A DNA stretch of 64,000 nt from Vibrio sp. 14G-20 (GTDB taxonomy: Bacteria > Pseudomonadota > Gammaproteobacteria > Enterobacterales > Vibrionaceae): positions 1 to 64,000 of the forward strand of contig NZ_JAPHPW010000022.1 in assembly GCF_026241515.1 (NCBI RefSeq), in the 5' to 3' direction. The translations under genes were made by a program, and so were the position numbers. The notes below the pieces were generated by a model. That model did no database searches. It was not told the DNA's origin and worked only from the letters and a program-made list of their open reading frames with translations. Shown in pieces: positions 32,181 to 41,489 of the stretch (the stretch's first letter is position 1; every line of letters starts with the position of its first letter).

Positions 32181-33017
32181 TTATTTTAATAACGCTTCTA
32201 TCTTAGGTTGGAGAATCTCAGCCCAAACTTGATAAGCCTTGGCATTCAAATGCAAGTCATCACAACTGTATTCATTGGATAGTAATTGATTCGGTGCTAG
32301 CACACGGTTTACATCCAAAAACTCGATATCATGTTGTTGGCAATAAGCCTGTAGTCTTTTATTGAGTTCTGAAACTTGAGGATTCAACCCTTGTAGTTTA
32401 TTGCCTACGTGCAGCGTTGATTGAACAAGAACAGTAATACCTTGAGCTCTCCATGTTGTCAGTATCTCAACATAGTTTTGGTAGATATGATCAACGCTGT
32501 AACCTTGTGCAAGATCGTTAATTCCCGCCATAAAACACACCAGCTTTGGCTTCACGTTCAACGTGGTATCAATACGGCGCAACATGCCCGTTGTGGTATC
32601 GCCCGCAAGGCCACGGTTGACCATTGAGACATCACGGAAAATATCCGCCCACGGAGCCCATTCAGTGATCGAATCACCAAACACGACTAGATCCGCTTTT
32701 GGCGAAAAATGACGGTGATTATCTGATGTCATGATGTAGCGACTCATGCTGTGGCCTCGCTGTTGAATCTCAGACTGGATTGCGACCGATTCGAGGATTT
32801 CACTATCAGACGTGGTGCTATCGAATTGAGCCAATAATCCTTCAATGTGAGGCTTGAAAGGGCTAAGACGAGTATTCAATTGATGCTGTTCTTTAAGGGA
32901 AGATAATCGCTCTAATAAAGCATATAAAGAGTGGTTTTGACCGACTTCTTGGAATAACTGGTATAAATCGAGGACAGGATTTTGTTGTAGCGCGGCAAGT
33001 AATTGCTTGTCTTCCAT
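32181..33017 (-). CDS. SGNH/GDSL hydrolase with helical N-terminal extension
   Basis: A 278-residue protein. The SGNH domain spans about 108-278 with GDS at 114-116 (nucleophile Ser116), the Gly of RGLAGD, GIND at 165-168 and the D254-x-H256 pair (DDLHLN), so all four blocks are intact. The first 100 residues are helical, without signal peptide, and unlike secreted GDSL esterases. Substrate unknown; SGNH enzymes cut acyl esters or acetyl groups from sugars. Possibly cotranscribed with the LysR-dgcN-dgcA genes downstream. Confidence 0.88.
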   Translation of the reverse strand: MEDKQLLAALQQNPVLDLYQLFQEVGQNHSLYALLERLSSLKEQHQLNTRLSPFKPHIEGLLAQFDSTTSDSEILESVAIQSEIQQRGHSMSRYIMTSDNHRHFSPKADLVVFGDSITEWAPWADIFRDVSMVNRGLAGDTTTGMLRRIDTTLNVKPKLVCFMAGINDLAQGYSVDHIYQNYVEILTTWRAQGITVLVQSTLHVGNKLQGLNPQVSELNKRLQAYCQQHDIEFLDVNRVLAPNQLLSNEYSCDDLHLNAKAYQVWAEILQPKIEALLK

Positions 33018-33103
33018 GGTGTTATCTAACCCTTCAATTATCTGGTGGTGAACTCAGATAATATCCGATTGCATGAGGGATAGATAACACTAGAAGCGGA
33101 GAA

Positions 33104-33616
33104 TTACTTTTCTTTGACTAATAAGTGGTTGCGATTATCACGGCTTTTCTTAATCAGCTCGTTGCTCTCGTCCATTTCATCCGATTTCGCAAGGCGATCA
33201 TAAAGTAGCACGTTGACCGTCGCAGCTAAATTCATACAGCCTACCGTTGGTACATACACAACGTGATCGGCTCTATCTGCCACATCTTGAGAAATAGAAC
33301 CGTCTTCAGGGCCAAAGATATAGATAGCATTTTCTGGATGTTTAAAACGCGGCAATGGCGTTGCGCCTTCTGCTAGTTCCACACACACAATTTGTGTTTC
33401 TGTATCAAGGTTATCTAAAAATGACTCTACACTAGTCAGCGGAATAGTGCGCGTTGCACTCTTAGTATCGGTGTGGAATTTAGCGGCTTTTTCGTAGCGT
33501 TGCCCTGTGTATTTAACTTCGTCGACTTGGTAACAACCAGCCGCACGCATAACAGCACCAACATTCGTCGGGCTCTTTGGGTTAGTTAAACCAATAGTCA
33601 CATGGCTTTTGTTCAT
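33104..33616 (-). CDS. TrmH/SpoU-family RNA methyltransferase
   Basis: A 170-residue SPOUT methyltransferase. VTIGLTNPKSPTNVGAVMRAAGCY holds motif 1 (N...R for 2'-O-methylation), AIYIFGPEDGSIS is motif 2 and VYVPTVGCMNLAATVNVLLYDRL the trefoil-knot motif 3. Short members such as this methylate a tRNA or rRNA ribose; the target is not known. ATG 33616 gives the typical MNKSHVTIGL start; an upstream GTG (33628) is less likely. The C-terminus is lysine-rich. Confidence 0.88.
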   Translation of the reverse strand: MNKSHVTIGLTNPKSPTNVGAVMRAAGCYQVDEVKYTGQRYEKAAKFHTDTKSATRTIPLTSVESFLDNLDTETQIVCVELAEGATPLPRFKHPENAIYIFGPEDGSISQDVADRADHVVYVPTVGCMNLAATVNVLLYDRLAKSDEMDESNELIKKSRDNRNHLLVKEK

Positions 33617-33891
33617 GAATTTTCTCACTTAACGAATAGACATAGCAGGGTGCTACAAAGCGTCGCATTCTAACAAAGCAACGTCCAATTCAAAAGCACA
33701 TAAACGATCCCCATAGTTATGCGCACTGCCCTTGATTACATAGGCCTGCGAGCAAGAAAACAGAACCACCTTCATATTTACAAAACAAATGCCATTTAGG
33801 GTAACAATTAAACAACAAGTTCATTTACATTTTGAAACCACATTAATAATCTGTTGAAAACTGCATTGGACAATCGCACAGGAACCGTGAC

Positions 33892-35553
33892 ATGACCCTA
33901 ACCATCAAGAATCGCCTCTATATTCTCTCCTTCATACCCTTGTTGCTAATGGCGATCGGGATGATGAGCGTGACTTATATGAAGAGCACCGAGCTAACGG
34001 CTCAGCAAGTAGAATCGACGCGTAGCAATATGATGGTGATGAAAGAAAAGGAACTCAAAGCGTATCTCCAAATGGCCTACTCTTCGATAAGCCCATTTTT
34101 GGACAGAGGGGCAACGCTTGAAGAAGCTCTACCAACACTGAGAACATTAGAATATGGCGAATCTGGCTATATTTTTGGTTATGACTCTAAAGGTGTCCGA
34201 GTCGTTGTTGGGCAAAGTAACGATGGCATTGGTAACAACTACTTCGACCTACAAGACAAGAAAGGTAACTACTTAATCCGCGACCTCATTAAGAACTCCA
34301 AACTGGGTGAATTCACGACTTACTATTTCCCAAAACCGGGGCAATCTGTCGCGCTACCAAAGCTAAGCTATTCAGTATTTGTTCCACAGTGGGGCTTAAT
34401 GCTTGGTACTGGCTTCTATACCGATGATATCGATGCTGTTATTGCAGAAATGAAAGAGAGCTCGAATGTCGCTCTACAAAGCTCATTAACTGCTATCGCA
34501 ATTTTCTGTGGTCTGATTGCCCTTGTTGTTGCTGTATTCGCTGTTGCTGTGAATCGTACGATAATGCAGCCACTTGAGCAGTTTGACCGTTCGATTAGCG
34601 CTTTTGCTAGTGGTGAAGCCGATTTAACCGCACGAATGGAAGCGTTCAAAGCACCAGAGTTCACCAAGCTCAGCGAAAACTTCAATGCCTTCGTTGCTAG
34701 CCTGCAAACCATCATTCGTAGCGTAAGCGATGTGGGCCAGCAAGTCGTATCAGAAACCAGCAGCATGTCTTCTCGCGCCGCACAGGTTGACGAGATTGCC
34801 ACAGGCCAACGTGAAGAAACAGAACAGGTCGCGACCGCAATGACCGAGATGACCACGACGGCACAAGAGATTTCAAGCAATGCAAGTCAAGCAGCAGACT
34901 CTGCCAAACAAGCGGAAAACAACGCCAAAGAAGCTCAACAGATTGTTAATGCGGCTGCAAACTCGGTTGCAGGCCTTGCCAGCGAAGTATCAGAAGCGAA
35001 CACTGTGGTATCTAGACTTGAAGGTGATGTACAAAATATCTCGTCTTCACTGACAGTCATTCAAGATATTGCTGAGCAAACCAACTTGTTAGCACTGAAT
35101 GCAGCGATTGAAGCCGCACGTGCTGGTGAACAAGGACGTGGATTTGCGGTGGTAGCGGATGAGGTACGTAAACTGGCAAGTCGTACTCAAGAAAGTACGG
35201 GCGACATTCACAAAATGATTCAACAGCTAAAAGCCGCTTCAGATGCCGCCGTAAAGGCCATGGATTCGAGTCAAAATCGAAGTGCTCAAACCGTAGAAGA
35301 AGCGAATGCCGCTGCTGCAGCACTGGCGAAAATTCAGGCGTCGATTGATACCATCATGGACATGAACTCGCTTATTGCAACCGCGACTGAACAACAAAAC
35401 ATTGTAGGCCAAGAGATATCACAACGTATTGTCGTGATTTCAGATCAAAGCTCACAATCGGCATCACTGGCGAATCAAAACCGTACAGGTAGCCAGAACC
35501 TAAACAGCCGCGCGAATGAGCTTTACCACTTAGTGGATCGCTTCACGGTTTAA
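33892..35553 (+). CDS. Methyl-accepting chemotaxis protein with single-Cache domain
   Basis: A 553-residue chemoreceptor. TM1 about 10-30, periplasmic single Cache (sCache_2-like: [35 protein letters not shown]) about 35-185, TM2 about 198-222, HAMP about 223-275, then the cytoplasmic signalling domain with the hairpin tip [35 protein letters not shown]. It lacks the CheR-tethering pentapeptide (ends VDRFTV). The Cache domain suggests an amino acid, carboxylate or similar ligand. AGGA eight bases before the ATG. Monocistronic. Confidence 0.93.
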   Translation: MTLTIKNRLYILSFIPLLLMAIGMMSVTYMKSTELTAQQVESTRSNMMVMKEKELKAYLQMAYSSISPFLDRGATLEEALPTLRTLEYGESGYIFGYDSKGVRVVVGQSNDGIGNNYFDLQDKKGNYLIRDLIKNSKLGEFTTYYFPKPGQSVALPKLSYSVFVPQWGLMLGTGFYTDDIDAVIAEMKESSNVALQSSLTAIAIFCGLIALVVAVFAVAVNRTIMQPLEQFDRSISAFASGEADLTARMEAFKAPEFTKLSENFNAFVASLQTIIRSVSDVGQQVVSETSSMSSRAAQVDEIATGQREETEQVATAMTEMTTTAQEISSNASQAADSAKQAENNAKEAQQIVNAAANSVAGLASEVSEANTVVSRLEGDVQNISSSLTVIQDIAEQTNLLALNAAIEAARAGEQGRGFAVVADEVRKLASRTQESTGDIHKMIQQLKAASDAAVKAMDSSQNRSAQTVEEANAAAAALAKIQASIDTIMDMNSLIATATEQQNIVGQEISQRIVVISDQSSQSASLANQNRTGSQNLNSRANELYHLVDRFTV

Positions 35554-35598
35554 TACATTTTCAGTCTAGTTAATAACAAGCAAATGCTACTTAACTAT

Positions 35599-35636
35599 AA
35601 AAGTTTTCGCACCACATAAAAGTTTTCGCACCACAT
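35599..35636. repeat. Tandem 19-bp duplication
   Basis: Two perfect head-to-tail copies of a 19-bp unit (AAAAGTTTTCGCACCACAT) just before the terminator of the chemoreceptor gene. Probably replication slippage; no function apparent. Confidence 0.85.
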
Positions 35637-35639
35637 AAA

Positions 35640-35682
35640 AAAACGGGCTTCAGAATCACCATTCTGAAGCCCGTTTTTTATT
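35640..35682. terminator. Strong bidirectional terminator
   Basis: 17-bp stem, AAAACGGGCTTCAGAAT (35640-35656) and ATTCTGAAGCCCGTTTT (35661-35677), 4-nt loop, T-run on both strands. Confidence 0.93.
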
Positions 35683-35726
35683 CCAATGATATATTGATAC
35701 AGTAAACTCGTTGAGTCGAACTAAAG

Positions 35727-36398
35727 TTAAACTCCTGCCTTAGCGCAACCTTGATTCAGTGGGCAATGTTCACACTTGGGCTTTGGGTTACAAAACTGCT
35801 GACCGTGCTCTACCAATAAGCCATGATAGTAAGCATACCTTTGTGTGTCCAACGGAATCACATTCTCCATCAAGGCTCGGAATTTCTCATACGATTTAGG
35901 GACATCAAGCCCGTTGCGAGTGAAGATCCTTCTTGCGTATGCATCAATCACAAAAGAAGGTTTACCTATCGCGTACACCAGAATCGCGTCAGCCGTTTCA
36001 CCGCCGATTCCTTTGACTTCCAATAGCTCTTTTCGCAACTGATTCTTATCTTGCTGCTTCACTACAGACAGATCGTATTCATAACTCGCAAACCATTCCG
36101 TAACAGCCTTTAATTTGATGGCTTTTTGATTGTAATAACCACTGGAACGTATCTTCTGCGCAAGCTCATCAATATCCATCATAGCAACGGCTTTCGGATT
36201 ACAGTCTTCTCCAAGGTTATCTATCGCCTTCTCTGCATTCTTCCAATTGGTGTTCTGAACCAGAATAGCGCCAAGCATTACCTGGTAAGGAGCATCCGTT
36301 TGCCACCAATCAAAATAGCCATAGTGCAGCTCAAGTGTATCGAACACTCTGAGTATCAAGTCGTTTGGACTGATTGCATTACGGTGGCTTGGCGTCAT
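35727..36398 (-). CDS. EndoIII-related HhH-GPD DNA glycosylase with Fe-S cluster
   Basis: A 223-residue base-excision-repair protein. The helix-hairpin-helix is VKGIGGETADA (128-138) followed by FVIDAYARR with the catalytic Asp152. At the place of EndoIII's catalytic Lys (GVGRKTA) stands Glu134, so a beta-lyase activity is not expected; a MagIII-like monofunctional alkyladenine glycosylase is more likely. C203, C209, C212 and C218 make a C-x5-C-x2-C-x5-C iron-sulfur motif, one residue shorter in the first gap than classic Nth. It lies just downstream of a LysR gene on the same strand. Confidence 0.85.
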   Translation of the reverse strand: MTPSHRNAISPNDLILRVFDTLELHYGYFDWWQTDAPYQVMLGAILVQNTNWKNAEKAIDNLGEDCNPKAVAMMDIDELAQKIRSSGYYNQKAIKLKAVTEWFASYEYDLSVVKQQDKNQLRKELLEVKGIGGETADAILVYAIGKPSFVIDAYARRIFTRNGLDVPKSYEKFRALMENVIPLDTQRYAYYHGLLVEHGQQFCNPKPKCEHCPLNQGCAKAGV

Positions 36399-36402
36399 AG
36401 AA

Positions 36403-37272
36403 CTAATCCAGTTGCTCAGATAGGAAATCGACTAATAAGCGAACCTTTGAAGACAAATTACGGTTCTGAGGATAAAGCGCCCAGATCCCCTCTTTGTCGT
36501 CTCGGTAATCCGATAGCACCTCAACCAACTCTCCACAATCAAGGTCTTCACTCACGTAGTACTCTGGTAATTGCACCAAGCCAATGCTCTGCTTCGCTGC
36601 ATCCAGCAAGGCTAGACCACTGTTACACCTAATACGCCCGTTGACACGAACCGAACGAGGGCGATTATTCTCTTTGAAACGCCAATGTTCAAAACCACCC
36701 ACTAAACATTGATGATTGCTCAACTCAGAAAGCGTATGCGGCTCACCATAACGTTCAATGTACTCAGGGCTGGCACATACATAGAGTTGTCGTTGAGACA
36801 GCTTCTTGGCCACGAGGCTTGAATCTTCTAATCGGCCAAGGCGAATCGCCACATCAACGCCAGAATCGATAAGGTCGAGCTTTTGGTTGGTCAGCATCAA
36901 CTCAAGTTCTACCTGCGGGTGAAGCTTTAAAAATTGATGGAGTATTGGGGCAAGTTGGCGCTCACCATAGGTTACAGGTGCGGTCACTTTGAGCAAACCT
37001 TTGGGTGTAGATTGCATCTGGGTTACTGCTAACTCTGCAATTTCTAAGCCTTCTACCAACAACTTACATTGCTGATAATAGAGTTGGCCAGCTTCTGTTA
37101 GGGAAACCTTACGAGTCGTTCGATTGAGTAGTTTCACAGCTAAGCGCTCTTCAAGATTCGCCACTCTGCGACTGATTTGAGCCACAGACGTAGCAAGCTT
37201 CTGCGCTGCACCTGTAAAACTTTCACGCTCTGCTACTGCAACAAACTCACTGACCCCTTCCCAATTAGCCAT
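36403..37272 (-). CDS. LysR-family transcriptional regulator
   Basis: A 289-residue LysR-type regulator of the CrgA/DsdC-like subgroup: HTH at 1-60 (WEGVSEFVAVAERESFTGAAQKLATSVAQISRRVANLEERL), then LLNRTTRKVSLTEAGQLYYQQC and the effector domain. It ends 4 bp before the glycosylase ATG, so the two are cotranscribed. No divergent partner of the usual kind; the gene to the right (37534) is a DUF3316 protein on the other strand, 260 bp away. Confidence 0.9.
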   Translation of the reverse strand: MANWEGVSEFVAVAERESFTGAAQKLATSVAQISRRVANLEERLAVKLLNRTTRKVSLTEAGQLYYQQCKLLVEGLEIAELAVTQMQSTPKGLLKVTAPVTYGERQLAPILHQFLKLHPQVELELMLTNQKLDLIDSGVDVAIRLGRLEDSSLVAKKLSQRQLYVCASPEYIERYGEPHTLSELSNHQCLVGGFEHWRFKENNRPRSVRVNGRIRCNSGLALLDAAKQSIGLVQLPEYYVSEDLDCGELVEVLSDYRDDKEGIWALYPQNRNLSSKVRLLVDFLSEQLD

Positions 37273-37533
37273 ACCTTTACCTTATTCTGAACGATGGTTA
37301 CCCATACAGTGTATTGAAGTTATAAATCAGTGTCACTGGCTTGCTATGCTCTGTGCATAAATCTTCGCCATCTACAATCGCTCAAAATCATTCCAACCAA
37401 GCCCTGACATTTCTCAATATTCCTCACCGAACACTAACAAATTTAGCATTCCCTCTGACACTCATCTTACCACTTCATTGGTATGTTAGTTCTGTACCGG
37501 AACACAGGTACTTCAACAAAGTAAGGTACTCCT

Positions 37534-37881
37534 ATGAAAAAATTAATCATACTTGCATCAACTCTTGTACTCAGCACGACAGCGTTTGCAGCAACCAAAA
37601 CAACGATTCAAGAAACAACGCTAAAATCTGATACATTTGTTACTGAAGCGGAAGCATACGATGCAGGAACAAACCTTATGGATGAGCTAAGCGCAAAGAC
37701 ACCTTTTGAGCTTTCTAGAGAACTGCCACAGTTCCAACAAACAACAAAATACGATTCGTTCAAGATTGATGACGCGAATATGGAAGTGAAAAAAATCACT
37801 AACATGAGTGGCGACATCCATTACCAAGCGAATGTAAAAGTTGACTACCGTTACACATACAAAGACGGTCGCAGCAGCTAA
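37534..37881 (+). CDS. DUF3316 family exported protein
   Basis: A 115-residue exported protein. Signal peptide about 1-19 (TTAFA then ATKTT). The mature part follows the DUF3316 pattern: EAEAYDAGTNLMDELSAKTPFELSRELP, YDSFKIDDANMEVKKI and YQANVKVDYRYTYKD. Function unknown; vibrios often carry several copies, some expressed on surfaces or under stress. AAGG precedes the ATG and a strong terminator follows. Confidence 0.88.
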   Translation: MKKLIILASTLVLSTTAFAATKTTIQETTLKSDTFVTEAEAYDAGTNLMDELSAKTPFELSRELPQFQQTTKYDSFKIDDANMEVKKITNMSGDIHYQANVKVDYRYTYKDGRSS

Positions 37882-37968
37882 CCCAGACTTATTGACTAGA
37901 TCGGCAAAGCACATTGCGTGTCTAAAATGAAAGCCTGTATCTCAACAAAAAAGTCCGTATATAAAAAG

Positions 37969-37999
37969 AAAGCCCGCACTCATAGAGTGCGGGCTTTTT
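37969..37999. terminator. Terminator after the DUF3316 gene
   Basis: AAAGCCCGCACTC (37969-37981) and GAGTGCGGGCTTT (37985-37997) with a 3-nt loop, then T-run. Confidence 0.92.
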
Positions 38000-38067
38000 G
38001 ATTTATTCTTCTTTGGCTATTTTTTTCTGACAATTCGGTTTGATCAATCTATTTCGATTCTCGCTAC

Positions 38068-38163
38068 TCATGACAGGTTGACGACCAAACCACGACCTTG
38101 TTCGCCTGCGCGCGCCGCTTCAATCACAATTTTACTCTTAATTGAGAGGTTGTTGATACTCAT
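38068..38163 (-). pseudogene. Chemoreceptor gene relic (N-terminus joined to signalling-tip fragment)
   Basis: On the minus strand a 31-codon frame starts ATG at 38163 with MSINNLSIKSKI, like the start of a methyl-accepting chemotaxis protein, and passes directly into [12 protein letters not shown], the invariant cytoplasmic hairpin tip, then VVNLS and TGA. The roughly 350 codons that should lie between, and everything after the tip, are gone. This looks like a receptor gene collapsed by internal deletion. Too short to be functional. Confidence 0.65.
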
Positions 38164-38231
38164 AAGGGGGTTTATAACCACACAGTAAATAGGGACGCGC
38201 GCATAATATACAGTATCAATTTAAAAGCTAG

Positions 38232-38387
38232 CTAAAAGTTTGTGAGCCTAGTCGCATAGCAAACGTTACCCTTGAATCAACTGTCGAATACTTAACCAAA
38301 CGTCAACTTGAAAAAGATCTGAAGAAAGCAAATATCGCACTTATTTACCCTAGACATGCTCAAACACTGGAGAAGTATTGGAAATAG
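38232..38387 (+). pseudogene. Possible 3' remnant of an unknown gene
   Basis: Frame open from 38232 to TAG at 38385-38387 without a start codon near the beginning; it encodes a plausible soluble C-terminus (STVEYLTKRQLEKDLKKA, then IALIYPRHAQTLEKYWK). Codon use looks protein-like. No family recognised. Being next to the chemoreceptor relic, it may be part of the same decayed segment. Confidence 0.3.
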
Positions 38388-38425
38388 CACCATAATGTAC
38401 GGCTCAAAAGTAAATAGGTATGAAC

Positions 38426-38851
38426 ATGAAAATTTGTGGTGTTGAAATCAAAGGTAACGATGCAGTCATCTGTCTTCTTTCTCTGTCAGATGGTGTATTT
38501 AATATCCCTGATTGCCGAGTTTCTAAGGTTGCGATTAGCGACGCAAACGACACGCAGAATATGAAAGACTTTCAATTCTCTTTTGCAAAGTTGATGGAAG
38601 ATTACCAAGTAGACAAAGTTGTGATTCGTCAACGCCAAACAAAAGGCAAATTTGCTGGCGGTGGCTTTGGCTTCAAACTAGAAGCAGCAATTCAACTGAT
38701 CGACGGCCTAGACGTAACCGTTGTATCACCTGCTGACATCAAAGAGAGCCTAAAGCGCAATCCTCTTATGATGAAGTTTAAAGAAACTGGCCTTAAGCAA
38801 TACCAAGAAGCACCGTTTACAACGGCTTACGCTTGCTTGATGCAGCGCTAG
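38426..38851 (+). CDS. DUF3010 family protein
   Basis: A 141-residue cytosolic protein of the DUF3010 family: MKICGVEIKGNDAVICLL, VDKVVIRQRQTKGKFAGGGFGFKLEAAIQLI, and the end KQYQEAPFTTAYAC. The fold is predicted RNase H/RuvC-like from its layout, but activity is unproven. ATG 38426 is preferred to 38420 because AGG then stands eight bases before it. Single gene with its own terminator. Confidence 0.88.
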   Translation: MKICGVEIKGNDAVICLLSLSDGVFNIPDCRVSKVAISDANDTQNMKDFQFSFAKLMEDYQVDKVVIRQRQTKGKFAGGGFGFKLEAAIQLIDGLDVTVVSPADIKESLKRNPLMMKFKETGLKQYQEAPFTTAYACLMQR

Positions 38852-38880
38852 TTCATAGACGAAAAAAATGATCCAAACGA

Positions 38881-38913
38881 AAAGAGCCTGAATATTCAGG
38901 CTCTTTTTTCATA
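38881..38913. terminator. Terminator after the DUF3010 gene
   Basis: AAAAGAGCCTGAA and TTCAGGCTCTTTT form a long perfect palindrome, then further T. Confidence 0.9.
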
Positions 38914-39008
38914 TCTATCATGTCAGTTTTAGGCCTAACACTTCTCGTTCAGCCTATATCCAATAGCTGAAGCTATATGTTTGCTCACTATTAACGGTTA
39001 AGCGATTC

Positions 39009-39908
39009 TCAGCGATTCAATGCAGCGTGTCTTCGAGACTTGAATAGCTCTGGCTTTTTGACCACCAAATATACCGCAGCGGCCGACAGAGCAAACCCCA
39101 TTGCGCCATAGATATCGAACGATTCACCGAAGATAAGCCAAGCTTGAATTGCCGTCGTTGGTGGTACTAAATAAAACACCGATGCCACACTTGAAGATGC
39201 TCCATGCTCTACCATGTACAGTAGCAACAGTATTGCGATACAGGACAACACAACCACCAGCCAGATTAGAGTTAACGTGAATTCTACCGTCCAGTTCACT
39301 TGCATAGTTTCGTAACGCATTGCGAAAGGTAAAAACAACGAAGCTGCAGCAAGATATTGCACCATCGCGCCACCGACCATATCCGTCCCTTTGCAGAAAC
39401 GCTTTTGGTACAGAGTACCGACCGTGATACCCACCAGCGAAACCAAACACAACAGCGTCGCCATGCCCTTTTGATCATCTGATTGCCATTCAATATTTCC
39501 CATCAACACTAGGCTAATGCCCGCAAAGCCGAGGGCTAAACCCAGCCATTGTGCGAAGTTAAACCGCTGTGAAGTACAACTGATCATAATCAATGCGGTA
39601 AGAATTGGCTGTAAGCCTACCAGTAAAGAACTCAACCCTGCAGGCATACCCATATCAATCGCCAGATAAGTGCCACCAAGGTAGAAACCATGAATCAAGA
39701 TGCCGACCACACAAGCATGGAAGAATGCTCGACCACGAGGAATTCGACGCTTAAGGATTGCAATCAAAACCAAGAACAGCGCTACGTTGGCCACCATCCT
39801 CAGTGAGAGTAATGTTGCGGGTTCCGCGTATTCCACACCAAGACGTGCGCCGACAAAACCTGACGACCACAATATTACAAACACAAACGGAATCATTTTA
39901 ATCAGCAT
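39009..39908 (-). CDS. EamA/DMT-family exporter
   Basis: A 299-residue ten-helix membrane protein of the drug/metabolite transporter superfamily with two EamA repeats (about 6-137 and 155-287). IPFVFVILWSSGFVGARLGVEYAEPATLLSLRM and WLIFGESFDIYGAMGFALSAAAVYLV are typical. Such proteins export amino acids or metabolites. It diverges from a MocR-type regulator 124 bp away, a pairing frequent for amino-acid or amine exporters; the three TACAGAT repeats between them are the likely operators. Confidence 0.88.
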   Translation of the reverse strand: MLIKMIPFVFVILWSSGFVGARLGVEYAEPATLLSLRMVANVALFLVLIAILKRRIPRGRAFFHACVVGILIHGFYLGGTYLAIDMGMPAGLSSLLVGLQPILTALIMISCTSQRFNFAQWLGLALGFAGISLVLMGNIEWQSDDQKGMATLLCLVSLVGITVGTLYQKRFCKGTDMVGGAMVQYLAAASLFLPFAMRYETMQVNWTVEFTLTLIWLVVVLSCIAILLLLYMVEHGASSSVASVFYLVPPTTAIQAWLIFGESFDIYGAMGFALSAAAVYLVVKKPELFKSRRHAALNR

Positions 39909-39955
39909 TACAAACCTCTGGTCAACTCTTCATCAATGCTGTTACCTTAGTTGGG

Positions 39956-40005
39956 TACAGATAACTAATAAAGATACAGATATAACACTTTAAATGGTTA
40001 CAGAT
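39956..40005 (+). promoter_or_regulatory. Three TACAGAT direct repeats, MocR operator candidate
   Basis: TACAGAT at 39956-39962, 39975-39981 and 39999-40005, two of them preceded by GG (GGNTACAGAT). Spacing is 19 and 24 bp. They fill the divergent promoter between the EamA exporter and the MocR gene; direct repeats are the usual MocR/PdxR target. Confidence 0.55.
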
Positions 40006-40032
40006 TGAGAGTGAGCAACGAGGGAGAATAAC

Positions 40033-41460
40033 GTGGAAGTAGAACTCAGCGGCAATAAATACCTTGCTACCGAACAACATATTAAGGCTCAAATTGATAA
40101 AGGGCTCTTTCACCCAGATGATCGCCTTCCCTCGATCCGCCAACTCAGTGAACAGCTTGGCGTGAGCAAAAACACCGTGATTCGTGCCTATCAAGAACTG
40201 GAGGCTACAGGCTGGGTTTATTCGGTCCCCAAGTCGGGTTATCGTGTCAAAGCGCCCAATACAACAAGTTGGGACACGCCAAGTCAACCTCAAAAAGTCG
40301 ACCTACTCTCTGTCACTAAATCGGTGCTCTCTCGTCCAAAGGGTCGCTTGAAGCTTTTAGCAGGTTCTGCACATCCCAACATCAACAACCCCGCTATTCG
40401 TAGTTTATACGCCGAGATCGGTCGCCACAGTCGATTGCAAACTCAGTTACCCGGTTACTACCAACTACCTCCTGGCGACGAGCAATTAGTAAAGCAATTG
40501 TTAAAGATCACCCATGATCTAGGCGTGCCCGCGGGATCGAAAGAGATTGCGATTACTCACGGTGCTCAACAGGCGATCAGTTTGGCTCTGCGGGCATTAA
40601 CCAAACCGGGTGACATCGTCGCTGTTGAGTCGCCGTGTTATTTCGGTAACTTACTACTACTTGAATCACTTGGGTTACAGGCTCTTGAAATACCAAGCAG
40701 TATTAGCCACGGAATCGACATCCCTTCACTACAAAGTGCATTGGATAAATGGGAAGTAAAAACGCTACTGCTAACACCAAACTTTACCAACCCAACGGGC
40801 TCTCGTATGCCTTTGGCAAATCGAAAAGCGCTGTTGAAGATAACCGGATCTTTGCCGATTATCGAAGATGATGTGTTCGGCAGTCTAGCGTTTGATACAC
40901 CAATTTCTAGCCTAAAAGAACTTGATGACCAAGATAGAGTTATCTACGTGAACTCGCTATCCAAAACCTTAGACTCTCGCCTACGCATTGGTTGGTTACT
41001 TTCAGGACGTTACCAAGCTCAAGTCGAAAAGTACCTTTTATGCGACAACATGGGCAGTTCCAATCTCATGCAATCGGCGGTCGGACAGTTTCTCACCACA
41101 GGCAAATACCGCAGTCACCTGTCCAAAATGAAACGACTCTATCAAACCAATCAAAAGCAGTTTCAAAGCTTATTAATACAAGCATTGGACAGCTATCCTC
41201 ATCTTGAAGGGCGTTATCATTTATCGAAGCCAGAAGGCTCTTTTTTAAACTGGATAACACTGCCGGAATCGGTCGACAGTTATGCCGTTTATCAAGATTG
41301 CTTGAAACATAAACTAGGGATCTTACCCGGCACCGTTTTTGGTACCCACGATCAATTCAAGCACTGTTTGCGCTTTACTGTGGCTAACATTGAAGAGAGT
41401 AAAGATTGGAAAGAAGGGGTTGTGACATTAGCGAAGATAATCGCTAAGCATACACATTAA
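40033..41460 (+). CDS. MocR-type (GntR/aminotransferase fusion) transcriptional regulator
   Basis: A 475-residue fusion. The GntR winged HTH spans about 1-75 (LFHPDDRLPSIRQLSEQLGVSKNTVIRAYQELEATGWVYSVPKSGYRV), then a fold-type I aminotransferase domain from about 105: AITHGAQQAISLALRAL, NFTNPTGSRMP, IEDDVFGSL and the PLP Lys in VNSLSKTLDSRLRIGW. Such proteins sense PLP-amino acid adducts. It probably controls the divergent EamA gene. The start follows GGAG. Confidence 0.92.
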   Translation: MEVELSGNKYLATEQHIKAQIDKGLFHPDDRLPSIRQLSEQLGVSKNTVIRAYQELEATGWVYSVPKSGYRVKAPNTTSWDTPSQPQKVDLLSVTKSVLSRPKGRLKLLAGSAHPNINNPAIRSLYAEIGRHSRLQTQLPGYYQLPPGDEQLVKQLLKITHDLGVPAGSKEIAITHGAQQAISLALRALTKPGDIVAVESPCYFGNLLLLESLGLQALEIPSSISHGIDIPSLQSALDKWEVKTLLLTPNFTNPTGSRMPLANRKALLKITGSLPIIEDDVFGSLAFDTPISSLKELDDQDRVIYVNSLSKTLDSRLRIGWLLSGRYQAQVEKYLLCDNMGSSNLMQSAVGQFLTTGKYRSHLSKMKRLYQTNQKQFQSLLIQALDSYPHLEGRYHLSKPEGSFLNWITLPESVDSYAVYQDCLKHKLGILPGTVFGTHDQFKHCLRFTVANIEESKDWKEGVVTLAKIIAKHTH

Positions 41461-41489
41461 CCAGATTAGGCCCACATAGCCCAAACAAC

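Larger units (their letters stand above)
37882..38425. other. Decayed intergenic segment
   Basis: About 540 bp between the DUF3316 and DUF3010 genes, holding a terminator (37969-37999), the chemoreceptor relic (38068-38163) and a possible gene remnant (38232-38387). No intact gene. Confidence 0.6.

Noticed and set aside
36126-36632. 168-codon open frame on the + strand
   Set aside because: It overlaps both the glycosylase and the LysR gene on the other strand and has no family features.
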